Origin: Winogradskyella pacifica
GTDB taxonomy: Bacteria > Bacteroidota > Bacteroidia > Flavobacteriales > Flavobacteriaceae
Direction: 5' to 3'
NCBI RefSeq assembly: GCF_013403915.1
Contig: NZ_JABFDI010000021.1
Location: 1-59,338 of the forward strand
DNA: 59,338 bases
Shown: positions 35,698 through 45,200 of the stretch, piece by piece
Position numbering within the stretch: the stretch's first letter is position 1
How the letters are laid out: each line of letters starts with the position of its first letter
Position numbers and translations under genes: made by a program
The notes under the pieces: generated by a model
Seen by the model: the letters and a program-made list of their open reading frames with translations, nothing else
Database searches by the model: none
What the model was told of the DNA's origin: nothing

Positions 35698-36255
35698 ATG
35701 AAAACAGTATTTACAAAAATTTTAGTATTAGCTATAACATTAGGATCACTAACTAGCTATGCAAACGCAAAAACAGATATAATACTTTCTTCTAAGTTGG
35801 TTAGTAAGGGAGATCATATTTCTGTATCAGATGCAGCAGGAGTAGTACTTTATAGTGGTAGTATTAATTACAACGGAAACATAAAGAATCTTTATGATTT
35901 TTCACAATTACAAGATGGTGTTTACACTGTTGAAGTGAATAAAGATTTCGAAATAGATATAAATTCTATAAAAGTAAAAGCGAATAAAGTTACGTTTTTA
36001 GAAACGACAAGTAAAAAGATTTTTAAGCCTGTCTTTAGACTTAATGATTCTCAACTTATCATTTCAAAATTAGCTATGGATAGTAACGAAATGGATGTAG
36101 AGCTATATTTTAAAAATGACATTATCCTTTCTGAAACTATAAAAGGTAGTGACGTATTAAACCGTATTTACAAATTAGACCAAAACCTAAAAGGCGAATA
36201 CACTGCTATAATCAGAGCAAATGGTCGTGTGTTTGTTGAAAACTTCAAAATTTAG
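35698..36255 (+). CDS. Secreted two-domain beta protein, paralogue 2
   Basis: 186 residues from the ATG at 35698, signal peptide ending TSYANA. It is a tandem duplicate of the gene at 34746 with the same two beta units (DHISVSDAAGVVLYSG, LYDFSQLQDGVYTVEV; GEYTAIIRANGRVFVENFKI) and the strictly shared phrases KIFKPVFR, ISKLA and KGSDVLNR. It has its own promoter and terminator. Unlike paralogue 1 its leader lacks the element at 34653 and has a long hairpin instead. Function unknown. Confidence 0.8.
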   Translation: MKTVFTKILVLAITLGSLTSYANAKTDIILSSKLVSKGDHISVSDAAGVVLYSGSINYNGNIKNLYDFSQLQDGVYTVEVNKDFEIDINSIKVKANKVTFLETTSKKIFKPVFRLNDSQLIISKLAMDSNEMDVELYFKNDIILSETIKGSDVLNRIYKLDQNLKGEYTAIIRANGRVFVENFKI

Positions 36256-36285
36256 ATTATTGTTTATTTATTAGTTTATTTAGTT

Positions 36286-36319
36286 AAAAGTGGGTTGTAG
36301 AGAGCCCACTTTTTTTTTG
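36286..36319 (+). terminator. Terminator after secreted protein 2
   Basis: Stem AGTGGG / CCCACT with a 10-nt loop and about nine T. Same AAGTGG-type stem as the terminator of paralogue 1, so the duplication includes the terminator. Confidence 0.8.
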
Positions 36320-36413
36320 TTTAAAACAGTTTCATTCGGCCTGTCTTTTACAAGGGCTTATGAAGCTACATATTAAATCTCAACGCAATAAGATTGTGGT
36401 CTTTTAAATAAAA

Positions 36414-36455
36414 AAAAGGCTATAAATTTTTGATAAAATCTATAACCTTTAATTA
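36414..36455 (-). terminator. Possible terminator of the enoyl-CoA hydratase gene
   Basis: Imperfect stem AAAGGCTATAA / CTATAACCTTT (9 of 11 positions) with an A run on the plus strand, which is a T run at the minus-strand 3' side. It lies 46 bp beyond the stop codon. Confidence 0.45.
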
Positions 36456-36500
36456 AGTATCATTTATATTAAACCTATTCAAAAAATAGATAATATTCAT

Positions 36501-37283
36501 CTATTTCCCAGGAAAATCTGCCTTACGCTTCTCCAAAAACGCTGTAGTTCCTTCAACAAAATCCTCTGTTCCAAAGCATTTTCCAAATTGTTTAATTTCT
36601 ACTTTGAAACCATCTTTGCCGTCTTTGTAATTCGCGTTAATCGCTTTAATGGCTTTACTGATGGCAACAGAAGAATTTCGCATTATTTTACTTGCAATCT
36701 TCTCTGCTAATGGTAGTAATTCTTCTAGCTCAACAACGTGGTTTACTAAACCATAATTTAATGCTTGGTTAGCATCAATCATACCGGCTGTCATTACCAT
36801 TTCCATAGCTCTACCCTTACCAACTAATTGCGGTAAACGTTGTGTCCCTCCATACCCCGGAATCACTCCTAGAGACGTTTCTGGCAATCCCATTTTTGCG
36901 TTGCTACTTGCCACTCTAAAATGACAAGCCATCGCTAATTCTAAGCCTCCACCAAGTGCAAAACCATTTACGGCTGCAATTACTGGTGTACTTAAACTTT
37001 CCACAAAATCGAATAATAAAGCTTGTCCTTGTGCGGCTAGTTTTCCTCCTTCTTTAACACTAAAATCTGCAAATTCGCTAATATCAGCTCCGGCCACAAA
37101 GGCTTTTTCACCGCTTCCGGTAAGGATGATAACTTTAGTGTTTTCATCTGTATCTGCAGCATCAAAAGCATCATGTAATTCTTGAATAGTATCTTTATTC
37201 AAGGCATTCAACTTCTTTGGTCTGTTGATGGTAATTGTTGTAATTCCGTTGGAATAATCTGAAAGTATGTTTTCGTAGTTCAT
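36501..37283 (-). CDS. Enoyl-CoA hydratase/isomerase (crotonase family)
   Basis: 260 residues, a crotonase-fold acyl-CoA enzyme, most likely hydrating enoyl-CoA in fatty-acid degradation. Seen: NRPKKLNALN, the oxyanion block GEKAFVAGADISEF, and catalytic glutamates in ALGGGLELAMACHFRVAS and MGLPETSLGVIPGYGGTQRLPQLVG, both retained as in true hydratases. Single gene; no other beta-oxidation gene nearby. Confidence 0.92.
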   Translation of the reverse strand: MNYENILSDYSNGITTITINRPKKLNALNKDTIQELHDAFDAADTDENTKVIILTGSGEKAFVAGADISEFADFSVKEGGKLAAQGQALLFDFVESLSTPVIAAVNGFALGGGLELAMACHFRVASSNAKMGLPETSLGVIPGYGGTQRLPQLVGKGRAMEMVMTAGMIDANQALNYGLVNHVVELEELLPLAEKIASKIMRNSSVAISKAIKAINANYKDGKDGFKVEIKQFGKCFGTEDFVEGTTAFLEKRKADFPGK

Positions 37284-37338
37284 TGAAATATGTTTTAAAA
37301 GCCACTCAGACTCTGCTCAGTGTGACATTATCATTAAA

Positions 37339-38790
37339 TTAATTTTTAGGAAAATTTACAGTGAAAATGGTTCCTTTTCCTAATTGCGTAGTAAAGGTAA
37401 TACTTCCATTATAAGTTTCTACAATGTTTCTTACCATAGCTAAACCTAAGCCCATTCCACTCGTTTTGGTCGTAAATTTTGGCTCGAATATTTTATCTTT
37501 AGTTTCTTCATCTATTCCGGTACCATTGTCCTCAATCGTAATGTTTACATTGTCTCCTTCCCTAAAAACACGTACTACAATTTTAGGATTTTTAGCGTCA
37601 TTAGGAATTGCTTGAATACCATTTTTAACTAAATTGGTAACCACCCTTATTAACTGTGTTCTATCAAATTTAGCAATAATTTCTTCAGTTTCAGAATAGA
37701 ATTCAATGTACTCTTCGTTAAAAATATCGAGTGCCATTTTTACAATATGCACCACGTTGAGCATTTCACTTTTTTGAGCTGGCATCTTAGCAAAATTTGA
37801 AAATGCCGAGGCAATAGAACTCATGGTATCGATTTGCTGAATTAACGTATTGCTGTATTCATCTACTTTTTTATGAATGTTTTCATCCTCTGGATTAAAC
37901 TTACGTTGAAAACTCTGAACCGTTAATCGCATTGGTGTTAATGGATTTTTAATCTCGTGGGCCACTTGTTTTGCCATTTCGCGCCAAGCTTGCTCACGCT
38001 CATTAGTTGCTAAAACCACAGCACTCGCTTCAAGCTCATCAATCATGCTATTATAAGAATTAATAAGCGTTGAAATTTCATTACTTGATGAATCTACCTG
38101 AATCTTTGTATTTCGCTTTTCTAAACGTGTTTCATTCATCTTATCACTAATAGTCCGAAGTGATTTGGTTATGAATTTAGATATAAAATAAGCAAAGACA
38201 ATTGCGACTAAAATCAATACTAAATAGGCATAAGCTAAACGTTTTAAAAATTCCTTTAGCTCTTTATTAAAAAAATCATCATTTTCTAAATAGGGTAAAT
38301 TTAAAATGGCTAAAGTCTTAAACTTTTCGTCCATAATGTAAGTATACGATGATTGAAATGTTTGTCCGGCAACCTTATTCTTCACCACGTAACGGTGTTC
38401 TAAAGTATTAGATAAGGTGTTTAATATTTCAGCATCTAAGCAAAGATCGGAAGGATCTCTTTGAATGATTCTTTTTGAACTTTTTAATAATTGTCCATCC
38501 AAATCATAAAGGTTAATTTGTAAATTATGAATGGCATCAATTTCGAAAATTTCATCTTTAAAAATTAACGGAATATTATCTGTTGTAACAGGATATGTGG
38601 TTTCACCGATAACGAAATTAATACTTTGCTTAATCGCTTTTTCTTTACGCTCTAAACGTTCGCTATGGTACTCCTTCGCCTCTTCACTATATTGATAAAT
38701 AGTTACTGCAGCGATCAAAACTGAGGCTACAAGTACTAAAAGTATCATGGCTACATTTATTCGAGCTCGTAAGGATAGACGTTGTATCAT
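37339..38790 (-). CDS. Membrane sensor histidine kinase (NtrY-like layout)
   Basis: 483 residues from the ATG at 38790. Two membrane helices (about 14-33 and 185-208) bracket a periplasmic sensor of about 150 residues. These are followed by a HAMP linker, the dimerisation/phosphoacceptor helix with VAHEIKNPLTPMRL, and the ATPase domain with N (VTNLVKNGIQAIPND), G1 (IEDNGTGID) and G2 (GMGLGLAMVRNIV) boxes. No response regulator is adjacent, so the partner is elsewhere. A TTG 15 nt upstream could start a slightly longer form. Confidence 0.9.
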   Translation of the reverse strand: MIQRLSLRARINVAMILLVLVASVLIAAVTIYQYSEEAKEYHSERLERKEKAIKQSINFVIGETTYPVTTDNIPLIFKDEIFEIDAIHNLQINLYDLDGQLLKSSKRIIQRDPSDLCLDAEILNTLSNTLEHRYVVKNKVAGQTFQSSYTYIMDEKFKTLAILNLPYLENDDFFNKELKEFLKRLAYAYLVLILVAIVFAYFISKFITKSLRTISDKMNETRLEKRNTKIQVDSSSNEISTLINSYNSMIDELEASAVVLATNEREQAWREMAKQVAHEIKNPLTPMRLTVQSFQRKFNPEDENIHKKVDEYSNTLIQQIDTMSSIASAFSNFAKMPAQKSEMLNVVHIVKMALDIFNEEYIEFYSETEEIIAKFDRTQLIRVVTNLVKNGIQAIPNDAKNPKIVVRVFREGDNVNITIEDNGTGIDEETKDKIFEPKFTTKTSGMGLGLAMVRNIVETYNGSITFTTQLGKGTIFTVNFPKN

Positions 38791-38953
38791 TATTGAAATG
38801 CCCAAGAAAATGGACGGGTTTTAATTCTGAAATATAAGTTTTAAATATAGCAATAATCAATCCAAAGACACTATGTGTAAATTCCAATTTTAAAAAACTC
38901 AAATTCCAATGCGTACCATTTGAGATTTGGATTTTAGATTTTGGAATTCGATT

Positions 38954-39502
38954 CTATGCTTCTGGATTTTTAGAACGTATATTTTTATACAGCTTAAAAC
39001 CTAACATTAATAAAACCCCTAAAACTACAATACCGAGCACTCCAAAAATCCAGTTTATAGAACTTTTCAGAATGACTAGAAAAACAACAGCAAATAGAAT
39101 AAAGGTGGCGCCTTCGTTCCAAATTCGCATAAAATTAGAGGTGACTTTAACCTCATCATTTTGAAGTTGTTTAAAATACAAATGAGTTTTAAAATGATAG
39201 ATAAATAATAGAAACACAAATAGCAATTTTACATGCATCCAACTTTGTTGCAACCAACTTGGCATTAAAATCAGTAGCCAAACCGCAAATAGTGTCGCTA
39301 AAACAGCAGAAGGCCAAGTGATAATGAACCAAAGACGTTTGGCCATTAATTTTAATTGTTTTCCTAAAATTTCTTTTTCTGGTGATGGTTTATGAAAGGC
39401 TTCAATCTGATACACAAATAATCTTGGAATGTAGAACAAGCCTGCAAACCAAGTAATCACAAAAATGAGATGTAATGATTTTATGTAATTATAATATTCC
39501 AT
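38954..39502 (-). CDS. hemJ: HemJ-type protoporphyrinogen IX oxidase (UPF0093/CopD-like)
   Basis: 182 residues with five predicted membrane helices. The N-terminal block YIKSLHLIFVITWFAGLFYIPRLFVYQ is the hallmark of HemJ, including the His and nearby residues thought to hold heme. The protein oxidises protoporphyrinogen IX to protoporphyrin IX, the step before HemH. It is 4 bp downstream of the MATE gene, which itself overlaps hemH, giving a hemH-MATE-hemJ operon. Database names such as 'CopD family' are common for it; the heme setting supports HemJ. Confidence 0.88.
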   Translation of the reverse strand: MEYYNYIKSLHLIFVITWFAGLFYIPRLFVYQIEAFHKPSPEKEILGKQLKLMAKRLWFIITWPSAVLATLFAVWLLILMPSWLQQSWMHVKLLFVFLLFIYHFKTHLYFKQLQNDEVKVTSNFMRIWNEGATFILFAVVFLVILKSSINWIFGVLGIVVLGVLLMLGFKLYKNIRSKNPEA

Positions 39503-39506
39503 GCGA

Positions 39507-40856
39507 TTAAATTTTATCTACTAATGTTTTATTAATCTCTCTTTTCAAAAAATAACCAGTGACAAGGGTTGATAACACATCAGAAATCGGAAACGCAATC
39601 CAAATCCCTAATTCACCAAAATATACAGGTAAGATATACATTAATGGAATAAAGAAAATAGCTTGTCTCGTTAGGGTTAGTAATAATGCCGGCAATGCCT
39701 TACCAACTGCCTGAAAATAGGCCGCACCAATAAGTTGCAACGCTAGTATTGGCACCGCAGCAAAAGCCCATCTCATATTATTAGGGGTAATTCTAATAAC
39801 ATCAGGATCTGATGTAAACCATTTAGTAATAGTTTCGGGAAAGAACATTAAACCAATAAATACTACGGTTCCTAAAATAGTAGCATATTTTATGGCGGTA
39901 TAAATAGACTCCTTAACACGTTCATATTTTTCTGCACCATAATTAAAACCTGCAATAGGAATAAAGCCTTGCGTAATTCCAAAAACCGGAAACAATACAA
40001 ACATCATCATCCTACCAACTATAGCATAAGCCGTAACCGATGTTTCTCCTCCGAAGTTAAAGAGTGCATTATTTACCAACAAGAACGTAACACTTACAAC
40101 AGCTTGCCTCGCTAAGGTTACAAAACCTAACGATGCAATTTCAGATACAATAGACTTCTGTAATTTAAAATGTGAAAAGTTGATTTTCAACTCAGAATTA
40201 TCGGATAAAAAATACCAAAATATAAACAGAAACGCCACGACATAAGACCCTGTTGTAGCCCATGCGGCTCCTGCCATTCCGTAATCTAAAACATTAATAA
40301 ATATATAGTCTAAAACTAAGTTGCCGACGGAAGGAATAAGCATGGCATACATCGCAAATTTAGGTTTCCCTTCTGCTCTAATGACAGTATTCCCCATCAT
40401 TACAAATCCTAAGATGGGTACACCGTAGAGAATGATTTCGTAATATACTTTTGCTGGTTCAAAAATATTACCTTTTCCACCAAAAGCAGGAATTAAGGTG
40501 TCCACAAAATAAAGTCCAAACACAGCAAACGTCACCGTAAACAATAGGGTGAGTGTGAGCTGATTCCCAAAAGTTTTAAGCGCTTTAATAGTATTATTAG
40601 CACCTAAAGCTCTAGAAATCATTGAAGACCCTCCAATACCAATAGCCATACCCAATGCTGCAATAAAAAACGACACTGGTAGTACTACGTTAATGGCGGC
40701 AATGGCTGTAGAGCCAATCCAATTTCCAACAAAAATAGTATCGACCAAGATGTTAAGCGACATCACCAAAATACCTATAGATGCTGGTACGGCTTGCCTA
40801 ATTAATAATTTGCCTATAGGCTCATTACCTAGATCTTGAGACGATACATTTGCCAT
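39507..40856 (-). CDS. MATE family efflux transporter between hemH and hemJ
   Basis: 449 residues, 12 predicted membrane helices in two halves, with the MATE N-terminal block IGKLLIRQAVPASIGILVMSLNILVDTIFVGNWIGSTAIAAINVVLP. Exchanges Na+ or H+ for organic substrates. Its ATG overlaps the hemH stop (TAATG) and hemJ follows 4 bp later, so it is translationally coupled within a heme operon. Porphyrin or heme export is an attractive inference, not shown by sequence. Confidence 0.92.
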   Translation of the reverse strand: MANVSSQDLGNEPIGKLLIRQAVPASIGILVMSLNILVDTIFVGNWIGSTAIAAINVVLPVSFFIAALGMAIGIGGSSMISRALGANNTIKALKTFGNQLTLTLLFTVTFAVFGLYFVDTLIPAFGGKGNIFEPAKVYYEIILYGVPILGFVMMGNTVIRAEGKPKFAMYAMLIPSVGNLVLDYIFINVLDYGMAGAAWATTGSYVVAFLFIFWYFLSDNSELKINFSHFKLQKSIVSEIASLGFVTLARQAVVSVTFLLVNNALFNFGGETSVTAYAIVGRMMMFVLFPVFGITQGFIPIAGFNYGAEKYERVKESIYTAIKYATILGTVVFIGLMFFPETITKWFTSDPDVIRITPNNMRWAFAAVPILALQLIGAAYFQAVGKALPALLLTLTRQAIFFIPLMYILPVYFGELGIWIAFPISDVLSTLVTGYFLKREINKTLVDKI

Positions 40857-41893
40857 TATACGGCTTTCGTTTCAGCAGTTGCCCACTCCTCTACCATAGT
40901 GCTAAGTACTTCAGCAAAATCGTCGCGGTCGTTGAGGCAAGGGATCACTGTAAATTCTTTTCCACCCATTTCGTGGAAGATTTCTTCACCTTCCATCGCA
41001 ATTTCTTCCAAGGTTTCTAAACAATCGCTTACAAAAGCAGGTGTTACAATAGCCATTTTCTTGGTGCCAGCCTTACCCATTCTTTCAATTGTACGGTCTG
41101 TATAAGGTTTTAACCATGGATCAAACCCAAGTCTCGATTGAAACGTCGTAGAATATGTACCATTTTTTAAACCTAGCTTTTTAGCCACATTTACGGTGGT
41201 AATTTCGCATTGGTGACGGTAACAAAACTCATGTTGTTTACTCCCCATTTTAAAACAGCATTTGCCGTTCATTTGGCAGTTACCATTGGTAATATCACTT
41301 TTACGAATATGTCGTTCAGGAACCCCGTGATAACTAAAAAGAACATGCTCATAATCCAAATCATTCAAGGTTTCACCAATGCTTTTAGAAAGTACATTGA
41401 TATAATCTTCACGATTGTAAAATGCTGGAGTTCGTGTAATTTTTATATCAGGAAAATGTTTAGCAACCAACTCATCTACTTTTACATCAATCGTTTCCGT
41501 TGTTGCCATCGCAAATTGCGGATATAGTGGAATGGTTTTTATTTCAGTACAGCCTTTATCAACTAATTCTTGCAATCCTTTTTTAATCGTCATGCTGCCA
41601 TAACGCATGGCCAAAGCCACAGGATACTCTACTTTTTGCTGTACTTTTTCTTGAAGTCGCTCTGAAAGTACAATTAACGGAGAGCCTTCCTCCCACCAAA
41701 TTTTTTGATAGGCTGCAGCCGATGCTTTAGGTCTGGTATTTAAAATAATACCTTTTACCAAAATAGTACGTGCCACTAATGGCACATCAATAACGCGTTC
41801 GTCCATTAAAAACTCGCCAAGATACTTCTTAACATCTTTAGGACTTGGACTGTCTGGAGAGCCCAAATTAACTAATAAAATTCCTTTTGACAT
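40856..41893 (-). CDS. hemH: Ferrochelatase
   Basis: 345 residues. Inserts Fe2+ into protoporphyrin IX. Catalytic His189 lies in LFSYHGVPERHI and the acidic metal-path residues in SDCLETLEEIAMEG (about 289-302). A cysteine group at 206, 212, 213, 224 and 229 (CQMNGKCC ... CYRHQC) sits directly after the catalytic loop and could hold a metal or Fe-S cluster, as in some other ferrochelatases. First gene of hemH-MATE-hemJ. Confidence 0.95.
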   Translation of the reverse strand: MSKGILLVNLGSPDSPSPKDVKKYLGEFLMDERVIDVPLVARTILVKGIILNTRPKASAAAYQKIWWEEGSPLIVLSERLQEKVQQKVEYPVALAMRYGSMTIKKGLQELVDKGCTEIKTIPLYPQFAMATTETIDVKVDELVAKHFPDIKITRTPAFYNREDYINVLSKSIGETLNDLDYEHVLFSYHGVPERHIRKSDITNGNCQMNGKCCFKMGSKQHEFCYRHQCEITTVNVAKKLGLKNGTYSTTFQSRLGFDPWLKPYTDRTIERMGKAGTKKMAIVTPAFVSDCLETLEEIAMEGEEIFHEMGGKEFTVIPCLNDRDDFAEVLSTMVEEWATAETKAV

Positions 41894-42204
41894 GCTTTAC
41901 ATTTTCAACTACAAAAGTACGATACTAATCCTAAAACTTAATAATGGTTTGTATTGGTTTTATTTATTCTACCATCTTAAAATATTTTATCTACTTTTAG
42001 GTTATAGATACCAAAACAAATAGTTTTATGACTTGTTTTTAATCGAGTTTAAGTTAAACTATAAGTCTGTTTAAAGGATTTAAATATCTTTACAAGCCTT
42101 GATAACATTTTATTATGAACCGAGTATGTTCAAAATTTAATTATTTAAAATATAATTAATAGCGAACTGCATGTGACAATTAGAAGGTCAACAAACACAA
42201 ACAC
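41894..42204. other. Divergent intergenic region, hemH and TraB/GumN
   Basis: No gene. On the minus strand TACTTTTG (41912-41919) is a likely -7 element for hemH, and its surroundings (CTACAAAAGTACGATA) nearly match the AraC promoter at 46683-46698. On the plus strand TATCTTTA (42085-42092) is a weak -7 element, followed by the shared leader element. Confidence 0.5.
42112..42182 (+). promoter_or_regulatory. Shared 5' leader element, copy B
   Basis: Counterpart of 34653-34724. The 28-nt block 42155-42182 is identical to 34697-34724 and ends 22 nt before the ATG, almost the same position. The genes themselves are unrelated apart from being exported. Confidence 0.6.
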
Positions 42205-45200
42205 ATGAAAAAAATCCTATCACTACTTCTCTTTTTATTTACAATAGTTGCCTTTTCACAACAACAATATCAGAGTTTACTTTGGAAAATTACAGGAAAC
42301 GGATTAGAAAAACCGTCCTACCTCTATGGCACCATGCACGTTAGTAAAAAAGTAGCGTTTAGGTTAGACGATGTGTTTTATAAAGCTTTAGATCAAAGTG
42401 ATTGTATTGCACTAGAATCTGACCCAACCACGTGGCCAGGTTTTAATTACGAAATGATGCTTGGGCAAATGGCAGCCTACACTAATTATAATGATAATTT
42501 TTACACCAACCTTTTTAAGCTAACGCATCCGGAAGAAATGGCCATTAGAGGCTCAGTGCGTATGGATAATAATGCAGTGAACGCCTATTTATATAGAAAA
42601 AATAGTTCTTCTGATAATTTTGAAGAAGAAACGTATTTGGACATGTTTATTTTTCAGGCGGGAAAGAAAAACAATAAAAAAATATATGCCCTAGAAGATT
42701 TAGAAGAATCTAGATACTTAACGACAAAAGCAGCTTATAATGCTAATAAAAAAGAATTAGACCCTTGGTTACAAAAATTGTATGCTAAAGAGAACGCGTA
42801 TTTAATTCAAGAAAACTTATATCGCGATAGAAACTTAGACTTACTCGATTCTATTGGAGCTGGTGTTAACACCGAATTCTTCCGCGAAAACATGCTCTAT
42901 ATTCGAAACGAGAATATGGTGATATCTTTAGAAAAATTAATGCCTACCAAATCTGTATTTGCAGGAGTTGGTGCCGCACATTTACCAGGAGAACACGGCA
43001 TGATTAACATGTTACGTCAACGCGGTTATACCGTAAAAGCACTAACGTCAGATCAGACAGATTATAGTAAAACAGAAAAAACAAAACTCGATAGTCTTTT
43101 TGTAACACCAGAACTAAAAATGCATAGTAGTCCGGATGGATTTTTAAGCATCAATACCTACGATGAGCTTAGAGAGTTTTCTTATGGTGGACAGAAATAT
43201 TATTTAGATCCAGACATGACTAATGGTGCCTATTTAACCATTAACAGAATTAGTCGTTTTACGTATTTACCAAACGAAAAAGAAAACATTAGCCTTAAGG
43301 AAATTGACCATTTGCTGTATGAAGACATTCCTGGAGATATTATTAAGAAGGACGAATTAACGCAACCTTATCCCGGCATAAGTATCGTTAATAAAACTAA
43401 AAAAGGTGAGTTTCAGAAGTACCATATTTATGAAACACCGTTAGAAATTATAATTATAAAATTTGCGGGTCGCAGTGATTTTGTACTCAAACATGAAGAT
43501 AAGATTTTCAATTCAATAGTATTGAAAACTCCTTCAGACGACACACAACTGTTCACCTCTCCTAAGCGTAAGTTTCAAGTAGATTTTCCTAAATATTATA
43601 TTTCTAGCAACATGGATAACTATGGAAAAAAGCTAGTGGAAGGTCATAAAGATGGAGCTTATTATTTTGTTGAAGAAGCCGTTTTAAACGACTTAACTTA
43701 TATTGAAGAAGACAGTTTTGAGGCTAAGTATTTTCACCATGCCTTATATAAAAATTACAAATTAGTTGAAGCTGAAGGTGGTTTTAAAGCAGGTGATTAC
43801 AAAACCTATGAATCTAACGCCATTTTAGATGCAGACACCAACAAAAGATTATATCTAAAAACCATTGTTAAGGATGGTAGTTACTATCTGTTGGGTTATG
43901 TGGGCACAAATGAAGCCGATAAAACGGCATTTTTTAAGTCGTTTAAATTTAATAAAACAGATTATTCAGGATTCGAAAAAGTGATAGATACCTCTTTACA
44001 TTTTTCGGTTAACACAAATGGAAAAGCACCTTTACCAAATCCATACAACTACAATTACAATGGTGGTAAAAAAGCTAAAGATTATGAGCAGACCATAAAC
44101 GAAACGGTTTATTCTACTTATGCTAACGAGCAAATCTCCATCTCAAGGACTAAGTTTCACGATTTACAAATGTTTCATAATGTAGATAGCCTTTGGAAAG
44201 ATTTAGAAGAGAAAGTAAATTACAGAGCACGTTATTATAAAGCCGAAAAAGCATTTCATATCGCCAATCGTAAGTCATCTAAAACGGATGATGATATTTA
44301 CATCAATACTTTTAGTTACACAGATTCTTCAAGTGCAAAGCAAGTATTAGTTAAGAATATTTTGAAGGAAGGAGTGCTTTTCGAATTAAAAACGTTGGTG
44401 GATTCTATAAGCGGTCCTTCAAAATTTGTGACAGAATTTTACGAGTCATTTACACCAAAAGACACCCTTTTAGGGAAAAATGTGTTAACCGATAAAACCA
44501 AACAATTTTTTGAAGCCTTACGAGCAAAAGACAGTATTGTTTTAGAATCTTATGGTCTTATTAAATTTAAGAAACACAACAGTAAAGACATTGCTTCTAT
44601 TCTGAAGGATTTTGAATTTGATAAAGAACGCCTAGAGATAAAATCGTACCTCGTAGAACAACTCATCGAAATCGACTTAAAGAACAATCTGCCTTTTATA
44701 AAGCAACTCTATCACGATAGTTATTCTGACCCACAAACTCAAACCTCTATTTTAGAAGGCTTATTAGATTCTAACACCAAAGAATCTTATACCATTGCTT
44801 TAGAATTAATGGAGCGCGATTTACCCTTAGGAAGTGTTGGCAGTATGTTTTATAATTATAATCGCAAAGACTCGCTAGAACTGAAAGCTTCGCTATTCCC
44901 TAAAATATTAGAATACAGTACCATACAAGAGTACAAACAACCACTTTACACTTTACTAGCTAAGATAAAAGACAGCGGATTAGTAAAGCAAAAGACCTAT
45001 AAGAAATATAAAAATCAGTTGATAAATGACGCTAAAATGGAAATAAAGCGGAATTTAGGAAGCTATAATAATTACGGTTACAATTCGTATTCGCATAATT
45101 TGGCGACCTATGTACGACTCATTTTTCCTTATAGAGAAGAACGTACAGCTAAAGATTTCTTTTCAAAATTACTTAATGTAGATGATATAAATGCCTTGGT

